Source: Pseudolysinimonas kribbensis (GTDB lineage: Bacteria > Actinomycetota > Actinomycetes > Actinomycetales > Microbacteriaceae). Taken from it: 64,000 nucleotides of DNA. Where the stretch lies: NCBI RefSeq assembly GCF_030161895.1, contig NZ_BSVB01000001.1:1860001-1924000 (forward strand), in the 5' to 3' direction. The position numbers were made by a program, and so were the translations under genes. Shown here in pieces: positions 1-9,333 of this stretch (its first letter is position 1; each line of letters begins with the position of its first letter). Below the pieces are notes generated by a model. It worked only from the letters and a program-made list of their open reading frames with translations, did not search any database and was not told where the DNA came from.

Positions 1-1138
1 TGCAGGGCGGCGCGCAGGTTCGGAGTGAGCGCCCGCACCTCGCCGTCGGGCAGCCCGGCGCGTCGGGCATCGGCGAGCAGCGACACCCAGAGCGGCGTCG
101 CGTCGATGGTGCCGTAGTAGCGCGGCGGCAATCGGATGCCCTGGCTCGGCAGCGCGAGCTCGTCGCGTCGCAGCTCGTGCAGGATCTTGCCCGGCTGCTC
201 GGCCAACCCGGGGTCGTCGCGCGTGCCCTGGAGGGCGGCGAGCACCCGCAGCGTGCCGCCCGCCATGCGGGTGTCGAGCGGGAGCAGCATCCGGGCCGCC
301 CAGATCGCGTCGCGCCCGAACAGCGTGAGGAACCACGGCGCGCCGGCGGCGAGGAAGGCCTCGCCCGGCAGGTCGGAGGTCTCGAGCCGCAGCGCGTCGA
401 GGTCGCCGAGCGCCCGGTCGAGCCAGCGCGCGAGCCGGTCGTCTGCGGGCCGGGATGCCGGCCGCGCGATGGTCGCGGGACCGGCGGCCCGCACGACGGC
501 GTGCTCGTCGCGCACCCGCAGCGCGAGGCCCGCCGACCCCGCCCCGTGCGCCGGCACCCGTAGCCGCCCGCGCATCGCGATCACGGGAGGGGTGAAGGAA
601 TCCGAGAGGGTCGCGTCCCAGCCCGCGCCCGTGATCCGGGCCCGGACGCCGCCGCCGGACCACTCGATTCCCTCATCCGTCCTGGTCGGGGAGATGCCGG
701 CCCCCGGGATGACGCCCTCCTTCACCGCGGACATGGGCGTGAGGTCGGGCTCGAGCTCCACGACGAGCTCGACGGCGAGGTCGTGCGGCAGCCGCGAGCT
801 CAGCTCGAAGCGGTGCTCGACGCCGTCCGCGGTGACGCGACGGGTGAGCGTGCCTCGCACGTCGGGGTCGGCGCCGGGTCCGTCGAGCCCGCGGAAGAGC
901 GTCGTGAACTCGACGGTACCGGCATCGATCGAGGTCGTGAGCAGGTGCTCGCCGACGGCACCGCCCACGGTGAGCCGCAGCCCGCGCAGCACCCGGATGT
1001 CGCCGACGTACACGCCGTGCACCGGTTCCGCGCCGATCCCCCGTCGGCGCCGGACCACACCTGGACCGGCGCGTGCAGGGCGACGACCGCCTCGTGGAGC
1101 AGGGGCTGCAGCCCGTGTGCATGCGGTGCTGACGACAT
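1..1138 (-). CDS. Glycogen debranching-type amylo-alpha-1,6-glucosidase, N-terminal part (cut by window edge; frameshift)
   Basis: Only the N-terminal part is present; the gene runs off the left edge. After repair the protein starts MSSAPHAHG, continues through a beta-rich N-terminal domain (glycogen debranching N-terminal type), then enters the alpha/alpha barrel with family-typical stretches such as GAPWFLTLFGRDA, AEQPGKILHELR and YYGTIDATPLWV. Family members hydrolyse alpha-1,6 or related glucosidic bonds in the cytoplasm. The ATG at 1138 follows GAGGT at a short distance. The frame changes at a C5 run (1038-1042); one more C restores a continuous protein. It faces a LacI regulator and a sugar importer, so it probably degrades the imported oligosaccharide (inference). 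Confidence 0.8.
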
Positions 1139-1205
1139 CCCGACCTCGCGGTTCTCCGGGGCTCCGATTGACACCCCTCGGACGGGGGTAACATAACACC
1201 CGTTC

Positions 1206-1253
1206 TTTGATCGTTCAAACTACTCTCGGTCTCGCGAGGTTTGATCGTTCGAA
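1206..1253. promoter_or_regulatory. Pair of LacI/GalR-type operators between divergent genes
   Basis: Two near-identical imperfect palindromes with a central CG, TTTGATCGTTCAAA (1206-1219) and TTTGATCGTTCGAA (1240-1253), lie 34 bp apart in the short gap between the glycosidase and the LacI gene. Central CG plus A/T-rich arms is the usual LacI/GalR operator form, and the spacing is close to three helical turns. Autoregulation of the LacI-ABC operon and control of the divergent glycosidase are inferred. Confidence 0.65.
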
Positions 1254-1270
1254 TCCGGCGAGGAGGCCAG

Positions 1271-2409
1271 ATGCCGACGAGCGCGACGGTGCAGGGGGCG
1301 GCGCGCAGCTGCCGACCGTCGACGACGTGGCCGCGCGTGCGGGCGTCTCTCGGCAGACCGTCTCCAACGTGCTCAACTCGCCCGAGGTGGTGCGCCCCGC
1401 CACGCGCAACCGGGTGCAGCTCGCGATCGACGAGCTCGGCTACCGCCCGCACGCCTCCGCCCGGCGGCTGCGCACCCGGCAGAGCTCGACCATCGGCATC
1501 CGGCTCGATCCGGTCGCGGGCGGCATCTCCGGCTCGATCCTCGACCGCTACCTGCACGCCCTCGTCGCCCACGCCGACGGGCGCAGCATGCGCATCACGC
1601 TGTTCACGGCGAGCGATCCTGCCGACGAGATCGCGCACTACGCCCGGCTGCGCGACGGCGCCGACATCGACGGCGTCGTGGTCACCGCGACCCAGTACGA
1701 CGACCCGCGCATCGAATGGCTCGCGCGCGAGCGGATGCCGTTCGTCGCATTCGGCCGGCCCTGGGGCGCCGAGCGGGCCGACGATCCCGATCGCCTCTGG
1801 GTCGACGTCGACGGCCGCGCGGGCGTGCGTGCCGCGACCGAGCATCTCATCGGCCGGGGCCTCACCCGCATCGGCTTCCTCGGCTGGCCGGCCGGCTCCG
1901 GCACCGGCGATGACCGGCGCTCGGGCTGGGAGGCCGCGATGGTCACCGCGTTCGGCCTGGGCGCGTCGGCCCTTGCGGAGCTGACGATCGAGGCGACCGA
2001 GGGCGTGCCGAACGCGCGCATCGCGGTCGAGCGTCTCCTGGCATCCGGGGCCGGCCTCGACGCGCTCGTCTGCGCGAGCGACGCACTCGGCCTCGGCGCC
2101 ATGATGGCGGTCCGCGAGGCGGGTCACCCGCACTTCCCCGTGATCGGGTTCGACAACACGCCCGTGGCCAAGGCGGTCGGGCTCTCGAGCGTCGACCAGC
2201 GGCTGGACGTCGTCGCGCGCGCGACTCTCGAGCTGCTCATGGGACCGGAGGGCACGCGTGTGCTGCCGCACGGCAGCGCCGCCGCGGATGCCGCCCATCG
2301 CCTGATCACCCCGCAGCTCATCGTCCGCCGGTCGAGTCACCTGGCGCCCGTCGAGGAGGCCGGAGGCAGCAAGGCCTTCGATCACAACGAAAGGGAGCAA
2401 GAGGAATGA
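1271..2409 (+). CDS. LacI/GalR-family transcriptional regulator (N-terminal frameshift)
   Basis: An N-terminal LacI helix-turn-helix (LPTVDDVAARAGVS, then SRQTVSNVLNSPEVV) is followed by a periplasmic-binding-protein-like sensor with the typical VIGFDNTPVA and SSVDQRLD segments. It should be a dimeric sugar-responsive repressor. The best start is ATG 1271, behind a strong GAGGAGG at the right distance. That frame meets the HTH frame only if the G5 run at 1294-1298 is read as G6, giving 379 residues, normal for the family. Read without repair, the ORF starts upstream at 1207 inside the first operator, which is unlikely. The stop overlaps the next ATG (ATGA), so it is co-transcribed with the ABC importer it probably regulates. 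Confidence 0.85.
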
Positions 2410-3632
2410 AGATCACAAGGGCAGGGGCGGTCCTCGTCGCCGCCGTCGCCGCGGTGACGCTCGCCGCGTGCGGGTCGGGGTTCAACTCCGGCGGCGGCAA
2501 GCAGGAGTCGAAGAAGCCGCTGACGGTGCTCATCGGTTCATCGGGTGCCGCCGAGACGACCGCCGTCAAGCAGGCGGTGGCCGACTGGTCGAAGAAGTCG
2601 GGCATCAAGGCCACGGTGCAGGCGGCATCCGACCTCAATCAGCAGCTCGCGCAGGGGTTCAGCTCGGGCAAGCCGGCCGACGTGTTCTACCTGTCGACCG
2701 ACGCGCTCGCCGGGTACGCCTCGAACGGCTCGATCTACGCCTACGGCGACAAGCTGGCGAACAAGGACGACTTCTACCCGAGCCTGGTGAAGTCGTTCAC
2801 CTACGACGGCAAGCTGCAGTGCGCGCCGAAGGACTTCTCGACGCTCCAGCTCATCATCAACACCGACGCGTGGTCGAAGGCCGGGCTCACCGAGGCCGAC
2901 TACCCGACGACCTGGGATCAGCTCACCGCCGTGGCCAAGAAGCTCACGACCGGCACGCAGACCGGTCTGGTGATCGGCGGCGAGTACGCGCGCGTCGGCG
3001 CGTTCATGACCGAGGCCGGCGGCAACCTCATGAACGCGGACAGCACCAAGGCGACCGCCGACTCCGCGGCCAACCTGAAGGCCCTGCAGTACGTGCAGGA
3101 CAACCTCAAGGCGGGCGACTTCAAGTACGCGGCCGACGTGGGCGCCGGCTGGGGCGGCGAGGCCTTCGGCAAGCAGCTCGGCGCCATGACGATCGAGGGC
3201 AACTGGATCACCGGGTCGCAGCAGAACGACTACCCGGACGTGAAGTACAAGGTCGTGCCGCTGCCCAAGGGACCGGCCGGCGCCGGCACCCTGCAGTTCA
3301 CCAACTGCTGGGGCATCGCGGCCGACAGCAAGAACAAGTCGGGCGCGGTCGACCTGGTCAAGGCGCTCACGAGCAAGAGCGACCAGCTCGCCTTCTCGAA
3401 GGCGTTCGGCGTCATGCCCTCGATCCAGTCCGCCGCGGGTGAGTGGAAGAAGGAGTTCCCGAACCTGGCGCCGTTCCTGGAAGCCGCCTCGTACGCGAAG
3501 GGCGTGCCGGCGGCGAAGGGGTCGGCCGACGTGGTGTCGGACTTCAACGCGCAGGTCGCGAAGCTCACGACCGCCGACCCGAAGACGATCCTGTCGTCGA
3601 CGCAGAAGAACCTCGAGGCGCTGCTGAAGTAG
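2406..3632 (+). CDS. ABC sugar transporter, substrate-binding lipoprotein (family 1)
   Basis: This 408-residue protein begins with a signal peptide ending in a lipobox, TLAACGS, so it is a lipid-anchored extracytoplasmic receptor. The body has the family 1 solute-binding fold: an LIGSSGAAETTAVKQ start, a PADVFYLSTDAL loop, and GNWITGSQQNDYP near the hinge. Its ATG overlaps the LacI stop codon. The next two genes are the matching permeases. The substrate is probably an oligosaccharide, judged only from the neighbouring debranching-type glycosidase and LacI regulator. Confidence 0.9.
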   Translation: MKITRAGAVLVAAVAAVTLAACGSGFNSGGGKQESKKPLTVLIGSSGAAETTAVKQAVADWSKKSGIKATVQAASDLNQQLAQGFSSGKPADVFYLSTDALAGYASNGSIYAYGDKLANKDDFYPSLVKSFTYDGKLQCAPKDFSTLQLIINTDAWSKAGLTEADYPTTWDQLTAVAKKLTTGTQTGLVIGGEYARVGAFMTEAGGNLMNADSTKATADSAANLKALQYVQDNLKAGDFKYAADVGAGWGGEAFGKQLGAMTIEGNWITGSQQNDYPDVKYKVVPLPKGPAGAGTLQFTNCWGIAADSKNKSGAVDLVKALTSKSDQLAFSKAFGVMPSIQSAAGEWKKEFPNLAPFLEAASYAKGVPAAKGSADVVSDFNAQVAKLTTADPKTILSSTQKNLEALLK

Positions 3633-3671
3633 CGGCCTCGAGCCCAGGTGACGAGGATCGGGAGGGCGGAC

Positions 3672-4787
3672 ATGACCGCTGCGACCATGCCGACGCGCCG
3701 GAGCCGCGGGCGCTCCGGTCGTGGGATCACGCGCGGGCAGGCGGCCGCGGGCTGGCTGTTCACCGCTCCCGTCCTCGTCATCCTGGGGCTGTTCCTGCTC
3801 GTGCCGGTGCTCATGGCGCTCTGGGTGAGCGTCTCGGACTGGACCGGGCGGGGCAGCCCCATCTCCGGTGACGTGCACTTCATCGGCGCGCAGAACTACG
3901 GGCAGGTGCTCTGGGCGGGCGGCCTGGCCGAGCAGGACTTCGGCGTCGCCCTGCGCAACAACCTCTGGTACGTGCTGCTGGTCGTGCCGACGCAGACGAT
4001 CGTCGCGCTGTTCCTGGCGACGATGGTCAACCGCCGCCTGCTCAGGCTGCGCGGGGCGTTTCGCACGGCGTACTACTTCCCGTCGGTCACGAGCTCGGTG
4101 GCGATCACGGTGCTGTGGCTCTTCCTGTTCTCCACGAGCGGCGCGATCAATGCGGTCATCGGCTGGTTCGGCGTGAAGGGGCCGAACTGGTTCAACGACC
4201 CGGATGGCATCTTCCACTTCGGCGCGCAGAGCGGCCCGCGCTTCCTGACCGGCCACACGATCCTCGGCGTGAGCTGGTGGGACTGGATCGGCGGCCCGAG
4301 CGTCGCGATGTTCGCCTTCGTGCTGCTCGCCGTGTTCACGACGAGCGGCACCTTCATGCTGCTGTTCCTCGCCGCGCTGCAGAACCTGTCGGGCGACGTC
4401 GAGGAGGCCGCGATGGTCGACGGCGCGAACGGCAGGCAGCGCTTCTTCCGCGTCACGCTTCCCCAGCTCAAGCCGACCCTGTTCACGGTCATCACGCTGG
4501 GCCTCATCGGCTGCTGGCAGGTGTTCGACCAGATCTACACCGGCACCCGCGGGGCGCCGTCGAAGACGACGCTGACGCCGGCCTACCTCTCGTACCAGGC
4601 GGCGTTCGAGGGCAACCAGTGGGGACAGGGCGCGGCGATCGCCTTCATCCTGTTCGCCATTATCATCATCTTCACGCTCATCCAGCGGTGGGTGCTCGCC
4701 GAGCGGGCGGTGTCGAAGCGGCGGATGCGGTGGATCACCGACTACCAGCGCACGGCCGCGCGCTCCGGGACGGGGGCGGCACGATGA
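3672..4787 (+). CDS. ABC sugar transporter permease, MalF type
   Basis: This 371-residue membrane protein has about six to eight hydrophobic segments and the cytoplasmic EAA loop (EEAAMVDGANGRQRFFRVTL), where the ATPase docks. It has an extra extracytoplasmic loop at about residues 170-205, rich in W and F, longer than in minimal sugar permeases. ATG 3672 follows GGGAGG by six bases and is preferred over the upstream GTG at 3648. It pairs with the next permease, whose ATG overlaps this stop. No ATPase gene is present; a shared MsiK-type ATPase encoded elsewhere is the usual solution in actinobacteria. Confidence 0.9.
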   Translation: MTAATMPTRRSRGRSGRGITRGQAAAGWLFTAPVLVILGLFLLVPVLMALWVSVSDWTGRGSPISGDVHFIGAQNYGQVLWAGGLAEQDFGVALRNNLWYVLLVVPTQTIVALFLATMVNRRLLRLRGAFRTAYYFPSVTSSVAITVLWLFLFSTSGAINAVIGWFGVKGPNWFNDPDGIFHFGAQSGPRFLTGHTILGVSWWDWIGGPSVAMFAFVLLAVFTTSGTFMLLFLAALQNLSGDVEEAAMVDGANGRQRFFRVTLPQLKPTLFTVITLGLIGCWQVFDQIYTGTRGAPSKTTLTPAYLSYQAAFEGNQWGQGAAIAFILFAIIIIFTLIQRWVLAERAVSKRRMRWITDYQRTAARSGTGAAR

Positions 4788-5710
4788 CCGTGACGACGCC
4801 GACCGAGCTCGCGGAGGGCGCGGCGCTGGTCGGCGGCGCGACCCGGCCCGCCCGCCCGCTGCGCACCCGCGAGCACTGGACCCCGGGGCGCATCGCCGGC
4901 CAGGCCGTGGTCTACGTGATTCTCGTGGCGATCGCGGTGTTGTACATCTTCCCGTTCCTCATCGACGTGGCGACGTCGTTCAAGACGGAGCCGGATGCCG
5001 CGGCCCACCCGCTCTCGCTCATCCCTCAGGTGTGGACGACCGCCGCCTACGAGAAGCTGTTCCTCAACTCCGACTTCCCGGTCTGGTTCAAGAACTCGCT
5101 CATCGTGACGCTGCTCGTCACGGCGGGTCGGGTCTTCTTCGACTCTCTCGCCGGATACGCGCTCTCGCGGCTGCGGTTCCGCGGGCGCAACGTCGTGTTC
5201 GCGCTCGTCGTCGCGGTAATGGCGGTGCCGAACGTCGTGCTCATGCTGCCGAAGTTCCTCGTGATCAACCAGCTCGGCATCTACGACAGCTACACCGGCA
5301 TGATCCTGCCGCTGCTGACCGACGCGGCCGGCGTCTTCATCATGAAGAACTTCTTCGAGTCGATCCCGGTCTCGGTGGAGGAGCAGGCCCGCATCGACGG
5401 CGCCGGCACCTTCCGCATCTTCTGGTCGGTCGTGCTGCCGATGGCGATGCCCGCGCTCATCACGATCATCATCCTGAGCTTCCAGGGATCGTGGAACGAG
5501 CTCGAGCACTTCATCATCTCGACCCAGGATCCGTCGCTCACCACGCTGACCAAGGGCGTCGCGATGCTCTCGAACGGGCAGCTGAGTCAGGGCACCCAGT
5601 ACCCGCTCAAGCTCGCCGCGGGAGCCATCATGACGATCCCGGTCGCGATCGTGTTCTTCATCTTCCAGCGCCGGATCGTCAACCAGAGCACGGGGGCGGT
5701 GAAGGAGTAG
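4784..5710 (+). CDS. ABC sugar transporter permease, MalG type
   Basis: This 308-residue inner-membrane permease of the MalG/CUT1 group has six predicted transmembrane helices. Its EAA loop reads EEQARIDGAGTFRIFWSVVL, with Q in place of the first Ala. The start ATG overlaps the upstream stop (ATGA), so translation is coupled to the MalF-type partner, and the two should form the translocation pore. The operon ends here: the next gene, crcB, is on the opposite strand only seven bases away, and I see no clear terminator hairpin in that gap. Confidence 0.9.
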   Translation: MTVTTPTELAEGAALVGGATRPARPLRTREHWTPGRIAGQAVVYVILVAIAVLYIFPFLIDVATSFKTEPDAAAHPLSLIPQVWTTAAYEKLFLNSDFPVWFKNSLIVTLLVTAGRVFFDSLAGYALSRLRFRGRNVVFALVVAVMAVPNVVLMLPKFLVINQLGIYDSYTGMILPLLTDAAGVFIMKNFFESIPVSVEEQARIDGAGTFRIFWSVVLPMAMPALITIIILSFQGSWNELEHFIISTQDPSLTTLTKGVAMLSNGQLSQGTQYPLKLAAGAIMTIPVAIVFFIFQRRIVNQSTGAVKE

Positions 5711-5717
5711 GGGCCGC

Positions 5718-6089
5718 TCAACCGGCGACGGCGACCGTGACGAGGTCGGCGACGACCACCGCCGCGACCCCGACGACCAGGTTCGCCGCGACGCTCAGCA
5801 GCACGGTGCGCCACCGGTTCGCCATCGCGAGCTGCACCGTCTCGGTGCTCCAGGTGCTGAACGTGGTGAGCCCGCCCGCCAGACCGCCGAGCACGATGAG
5901 CCGGATGTCGCCGCCGATCAGGTGCGCGTCCGACAGCCCCAGCACCACGCCCCCGATCGCGCAGCCCACCGCGTTGACGACGAAGACGGCCCACGGGAGC
6001 CGGCGGCGCGGCATCCCGGTCAGGTGCGTCGCGCCGTAGCGCAGCAGCGCGCCGATCGCGCCGGCTCCGAGCGCGGCGATGACGACCAT
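5718..6089 (-). CDS. crcB: Fluoride channel subunit CrcB/Fluc (second of pair)
   Basis: A 123-residue protein with four transmembrane helices and CrcB hallmarks: GAGAIGALLRYGAT at the N-terminus, VNAVGCAIGG in helix 2 and the Phe-box region GGLTTFSTWSTET in helix 3. Fluc proteins export fluoride as dual-topology homodimers or, when two genes are adjacent as here, as heterodimers. Its ATG overlaps the stop of the other crcB (TGATG), so the two are translated together. Confidence 0.92.
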   Translation of the reverse strand: MVVIAALGAGAIGALLRYGATHLTGMPRRRLPWAVFVVNAVGCAIGGVVLGLSDAHLIGGDIRLIVLGGLAGGLTTFSTWSTETVQLAMANRWRTVLLSVAANLVVGVAAVVVADLVTVAVAG

Positions 6090-6472
6090 CACTCGTCGGC
6101 CTCGATCGGCTCGGGTCGGCGGCCGAAGCGCAGCCCGAGGAACGCCGCCGCGAGCCCCAGGGCGACGGAGAGCACCAGGTACACGACCGCGAGCCAGCCG
6201 GCGCCCGAGCGCGTGAGGGTCACGAGCGACACCGCGAACGCCGAGAAGGTCGTGAAGGAGCCGAGCAGCCCGGTGCCGAGCCCGGCCTTCAGCCAGGTGG
6301 CCGCGATCGGCCAGATCCGGGCGACGAGCAGGGCCAGCAGGAAGGACCCGACGATGTTGATCACGAGCGTCGAGAGCGGGAACTGCGCGTCGCCGTGCGG
6401 GATGAGCGCGTCGAGCCCGAGTCGCAGCCCGGTGCCGATGATCCCGCCCAGCAGGACGGCCAGAATCGGCAT
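6089..6472 (-). CDS. crcB: Fluoride channel subunit CrcB/Fluc (first of pair)
   Basis: A 127-residue four-helix membrane protein with the Fluc motifs GGIIGTGLRLG, VINIVGSFLLALL and GSFTTFSAFAVS. The two subunits share little sequence outside the motifs, as expected for an obligate heterodimer with opposite orientations. Its start overlaps the stop of the upstream APC-type permease (TGATG), so the three genes form one tightly coupled operon. I see no fluoride riboswitch in front of the operon. Confidence 0.92.
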   Translation of the reverse strand: MPILAVLLGGIIGTGLRLGLDALIPHGDAQFPLSTLVINIVGSFLLALLVARIWPIAATWLKAGLGTGLLGSFTTFSAFAVSLVTLTRSGAGWLAVVYLVLSVALGLAAAFLGLRFGRRPEPIEADE

Positions 6473-8649
6473 CAACGCGTGCCGGCGCCGGCGGAGGCAC
6501 CCTTCGCCGCGGGCTTGTCGGCCGCGGGCGGTGCCGCCTTCGCGCGCACGGCCTGATCCTGCACGGCCTTCTGACGGGCGGCCTGCTTGCGTCCCGTCGG
6601 TGTGGCGGCCGGCGGCATCGGCCGGCGCATCACCGGGCGCAGCGGCTCGCCGCGGCGATCCTGACCGGGCAGCGGGCGCGAGCGGCGACCGTAGATCATG
6701 TCGGACGAGTCGAGGAGCCACGGCACCAGGGCGAGCACGACGCCGTGCACGAGCATGAGCTTGTGCCGGATGCGTCGGGCCGCGTGGTTGTGCAGCATCG
6801 ATTCCCACCAGTGGCCCACGATGTACTGCGGCGTGTACACGGTGACGACCTCGGAGCCGTGCTCCTCCCGCCGGTGCTTGATGTACTTGATCAGCGGCAG
6901 GCTGATATCGCGGTACGGCGAGTCGAGGATGCGCAGCGGCACCTTGATGTTGTGCGCCTCCCACTCCCGCTCGAGCTCCTCCGACGCGACGTCGTCGATC
7001 GACACGTGGATCGCCTCGATCGAGTCGTGCCGCGCGGCGATCGCGTAGTCGAGCGCCTTCAGCACGGGCTTCTGCATCCGGCCGACGAGCACGATCGCGT
7101 GGTCGCCGGTGGCGCCGAACGTCGTGGTGGCGTCGGCCTCCACCTCTTTGCTCACGTCGCGGTAGTAGCGGTTCACCCCGAGCATGAGCACGAACAGGAC
7201 CGGCATGATCGCGAACACGATCCACGCGCCCTGCGTGAACTTCGTGATCGTCACGACGACGAGCACCGAGAAGCTCATGAGCGCGCCGATCGTGTTGACC
7301 ACCATGTAGGCGCGGTGCAGGCCCCGACCGTCGGGCGTCTCGCGGATGAGCCGGCGCCAGTGCCGCACCATGCCGGTCTGCCCGAGGGTGAACGAGACGA
7401 AGACGCCGATGATGTACAGCTGGATGAGCGCGGTGACGTCGGCCCGGAAGATCACCTCGATGATCGCCGCGGCCAGCGCGAGCGCGATGACGCCGTTCGA
7501 GAAGATGAGGCGGTCGCCGCGGGTGGCGAGCGACTTGGGGGCGTAGCGGTCGGTCGCGAGCACGGAGCCGAGCAGCGGGAACCCGTTGAAGGCGGTGTTG
7601 GCCGCGAGCAGCAGCACCAGAGCCGTGAACGCCTGCACGCAGAAGAACAGGATCGAGTTGTCGCCGAACGTGCTCGAGGCCAGCTGCGCGATCATGCTGC
7701 GCTGCGGCCCCGCATTACAGGCGAAGCCGACCAACTCCTTGCAGGGATCGGCGGCGTAATGCACCTTCGCGATGAGCCCGATCGCGACGAGCCCGATGAA
7801 CATGAGAATCGCCGCCGACCCCATGAGCACGAGCGTGCGCTGGGCGTTCTGGATCTTCGGACGGCGGAAGGCCTGGACGCCGTTCGAGATCGCCTCCACG
7901 CCGGTGAGGGCGGAGCATCCGGTCGAGAACGCGCGCAGCAGCAGGAGCACGAACCCGGCCTGCGTGACGTCCTGGGTGGCCTTGACCGCGTAGTGGGCGC
8001 TCTCGGCGACGGGCGCGTCGCCGAGCGCCGTGCGCACGAGCGCGGTGACCACCATCACGCCGATGCTCGCGATGAAGAGGTAGGTCGGCAGCGCGAACGC
8101 CTTGCTCGACTCGCGCACGCCGCGCAGGTTGACGGCGGCGAGCACGACGATGAAACCGACCGCGAGCTCCACGCGGAACGGGTTGAGCACCGGGAAGGCC
8201 GAGATGATGTTGTCGACGCCCGACGCGACCGAGACGGCGACGGTCATGATGTAGTCGACGAGCAGGCCTGCGGCCACGACCAGCCCGGCCTTCTCGCCGA
8301 GGTTCTTGCTCGCCACCTCGTAGTCGCCGCCGCCCGACGGGTACGCCTTGATCAGCAGACGGTAGGAGAGCACGACGACGAGCAGCAGCACGACGACGAC
8401 GGCCGCGACCCAGGGCGTGAACGCGAGGAACGCGAGCCCGCCGCCGAGGAGCACGAGCATCATCTCCTGCGGCGCGTAGGCCACGGAGGAGAGCGCATCG
8501 CTGGAGAAGATGGGCAGCGCGAGGTGCTTGGGCAGGAGCTGCCCCTCGAGCTTGTCCGAGGGGAGCGGCTCGCCGATCAGCCAGCGCTTCGCGCGGCGCT
8601 CCGGTTGGTCGCCCGCCGTCGACGCATCGGTCGACCGCTCGTCAGTCAC
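6472..8649 (-). CDS. APC-superfamily permease, KimA/YdaO-like (probable potassium or amino acid importer)
   Basis: About 725 residues. Roughly twelve transmembrane helices (residues 45-500) are followed by a soluble domain (about 510-640) and an Ala/Lys/Arg-rich tail. The opening LPIFSSDALSSVAYAPQEMM and the segment GLLVDYIMTVAVSVASGVDN resemble the KimA/YdaO group, high-affinity potassium importers regulated by c-di-AMP; other relatives are annotated as amino acid permeases, so the substrate is not certain. GTG 8649 is chosen because it leads into the hydrophilic MTDERSTDAS-type N-terminus; ATG 8691 would add 14 residues of no obvious value. Two crcB genes follow with overlapping codons. Confidence 0.75.
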   Translation of the reverse strand: MTDERSTDASTAGDQPERRAKRWLIGEPLPSDKLEGQLLPKHLALPIFSSDALSSVAYAPQEMMLVLLGGGLAFLAFTPWVAAVVVVLLLVVVLSYRLLIKAYPSGGGDYEVASKNLGEKAGLVVAAGLLVDYIMTVAVSVASGVDNIISAFPVLNPFRVELAVGFIVVLAAVNLRGVRESSKAFALPTYLFIASIGVMVVTALVRTALGDAPVAESAHYAVKATQDVTQAGFVLLLLRAFSTGCSALTGVEAISNGVQAFRRPKIQNAQRTLVLMGSAAILMFIGLVAIGLIAKVHYAADPCKELVGFACNAGPQRSMIAQLASSTFGDNSILFFCVQAFTALVLLLAANTAFNGFPLLGSVLATDRYAPKSLATRGDRLIFSNGVIALALAAAIIEVIFRADVTALIQLYIIGVFVSFTLGQTGMVRHWRRLIRETPDGRGLHRAYMVVNTIGALMSFSVLVVVTITKFTQGAWIVFAIMPVLFVLMLGVNRYYRDVSKEVEADATTTFGATGDHAIVLVGRMQKPVLKALDYAIAARHDSIEAIHVSIDDVASEELEREWEAHNIKVPLRILDSPYRDISLPLIKYIKHRREEHGSEVVTVYTPQYIVGHWWESMLHNHAARRIRHKLMLVHGVVLALVPWLLDSSDMIYGRRSRPLPGQDRRGEPLRPVMRRPMPPAATPTGRKQAARQKAVQDQAVRAKAAPPAADKPAAKGASAGAGTR

Positions 8650-8713
8650 GGGTGGCCAGCGTACACTCGCGCGCACCCGGCCGCGGCGCACTCAGGCGGG
8701 TATATGCATCCGT

Positions 8714-9333
8714 TCAGGAACCGTTGCGCGCGGCGCCGATCACTTCGCGTCGCAGGGACGTGAGTCCCGTGCGCAGCAGGTCGACGACGGAGGATTCGAG
8801 CCGCCCCTCGGCGGCCAGCTGCCGCAGCTCCGAGCGCAGCTCGAACCGGAACTCGTTGACCGCCGACTCGGCCTCGTGCAGCCGGCCGCGGGATCGCATC
8901 CGGGCGTCGTCGACCCGCTCGACCCGCTCCGCCTTCGCCTCGCCGCGCGCCTCGCGGGCGGCGGCCGCGAGGTCCGCGCGAAGGAGCGCATCGCGTCGTC
9001 GACCGACGAGCGCACCTCATCGGCGAGCCGGCGCACCGAGTCGGTGAGCTCGCTCTCGATGCCGTCGAGGTCGCTCTCGCGTCCGGCGAGCTCGGCCCGG
9101 CCCGCATCCGTGATCGCGTAGACGGTCTTGCGGCCGTCGGCGGTCTTGGTCACCAGCCCCTCCTCCTCGAGCTTGGCCAGGCGGGGGTAGATGGTGCCGG
9201 CGCTCGGCACGTACGTGCCGCCGAAGCGGTCGGCCAGGGCCTGGATCAGCTCATAGCCGTGCATCGAGCGCTCGCCGAGGAGGCTGAGCAGGTACAGCCG
9301 GAGGTGGCCGTGCGCGAAGACCGCCGGGCTCAT
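8714..9333 (-). CDS. PadR-family transcriptional regulator (frameshift)
   Basis: A winged-helix PadR protein: LRLYLLSLLGERSMHGYELI, then AGTIYPRLAKLEEEGLVTK and the wing TVYAITDAGRAEL. A helical C-terminal part carries the dimerisation coiled coil. The frame changes near 8974-8975; one extra C there joins the HTH half to a C-terminus with RMRSRGRLHEAE and ends at 8714, about 206 residues, normal for the group. Its ATG overlaps the stop of the DUF4097 gene upstream, so both share one promoter with a palindromic operator. PadR repressors usually control their own operon, so it likely regulates the DUF4097 protein. Confidence 0.8.

Noticed and set aside
1207..1270. LacI start at 1207 extending the frame upstream
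   Set aside because: It begins inside an operator and has no ribosome binding site. ATG 1271 behind GAGGAGG fits once the G run is repaired.
5718..8715. Fluoride or c-di-AMP riboswitch ahead of the crcB/KimA-like operon
   Set aside because: Only about 65 bp lie upstream of the first gene, and no matching conserved core is seen.
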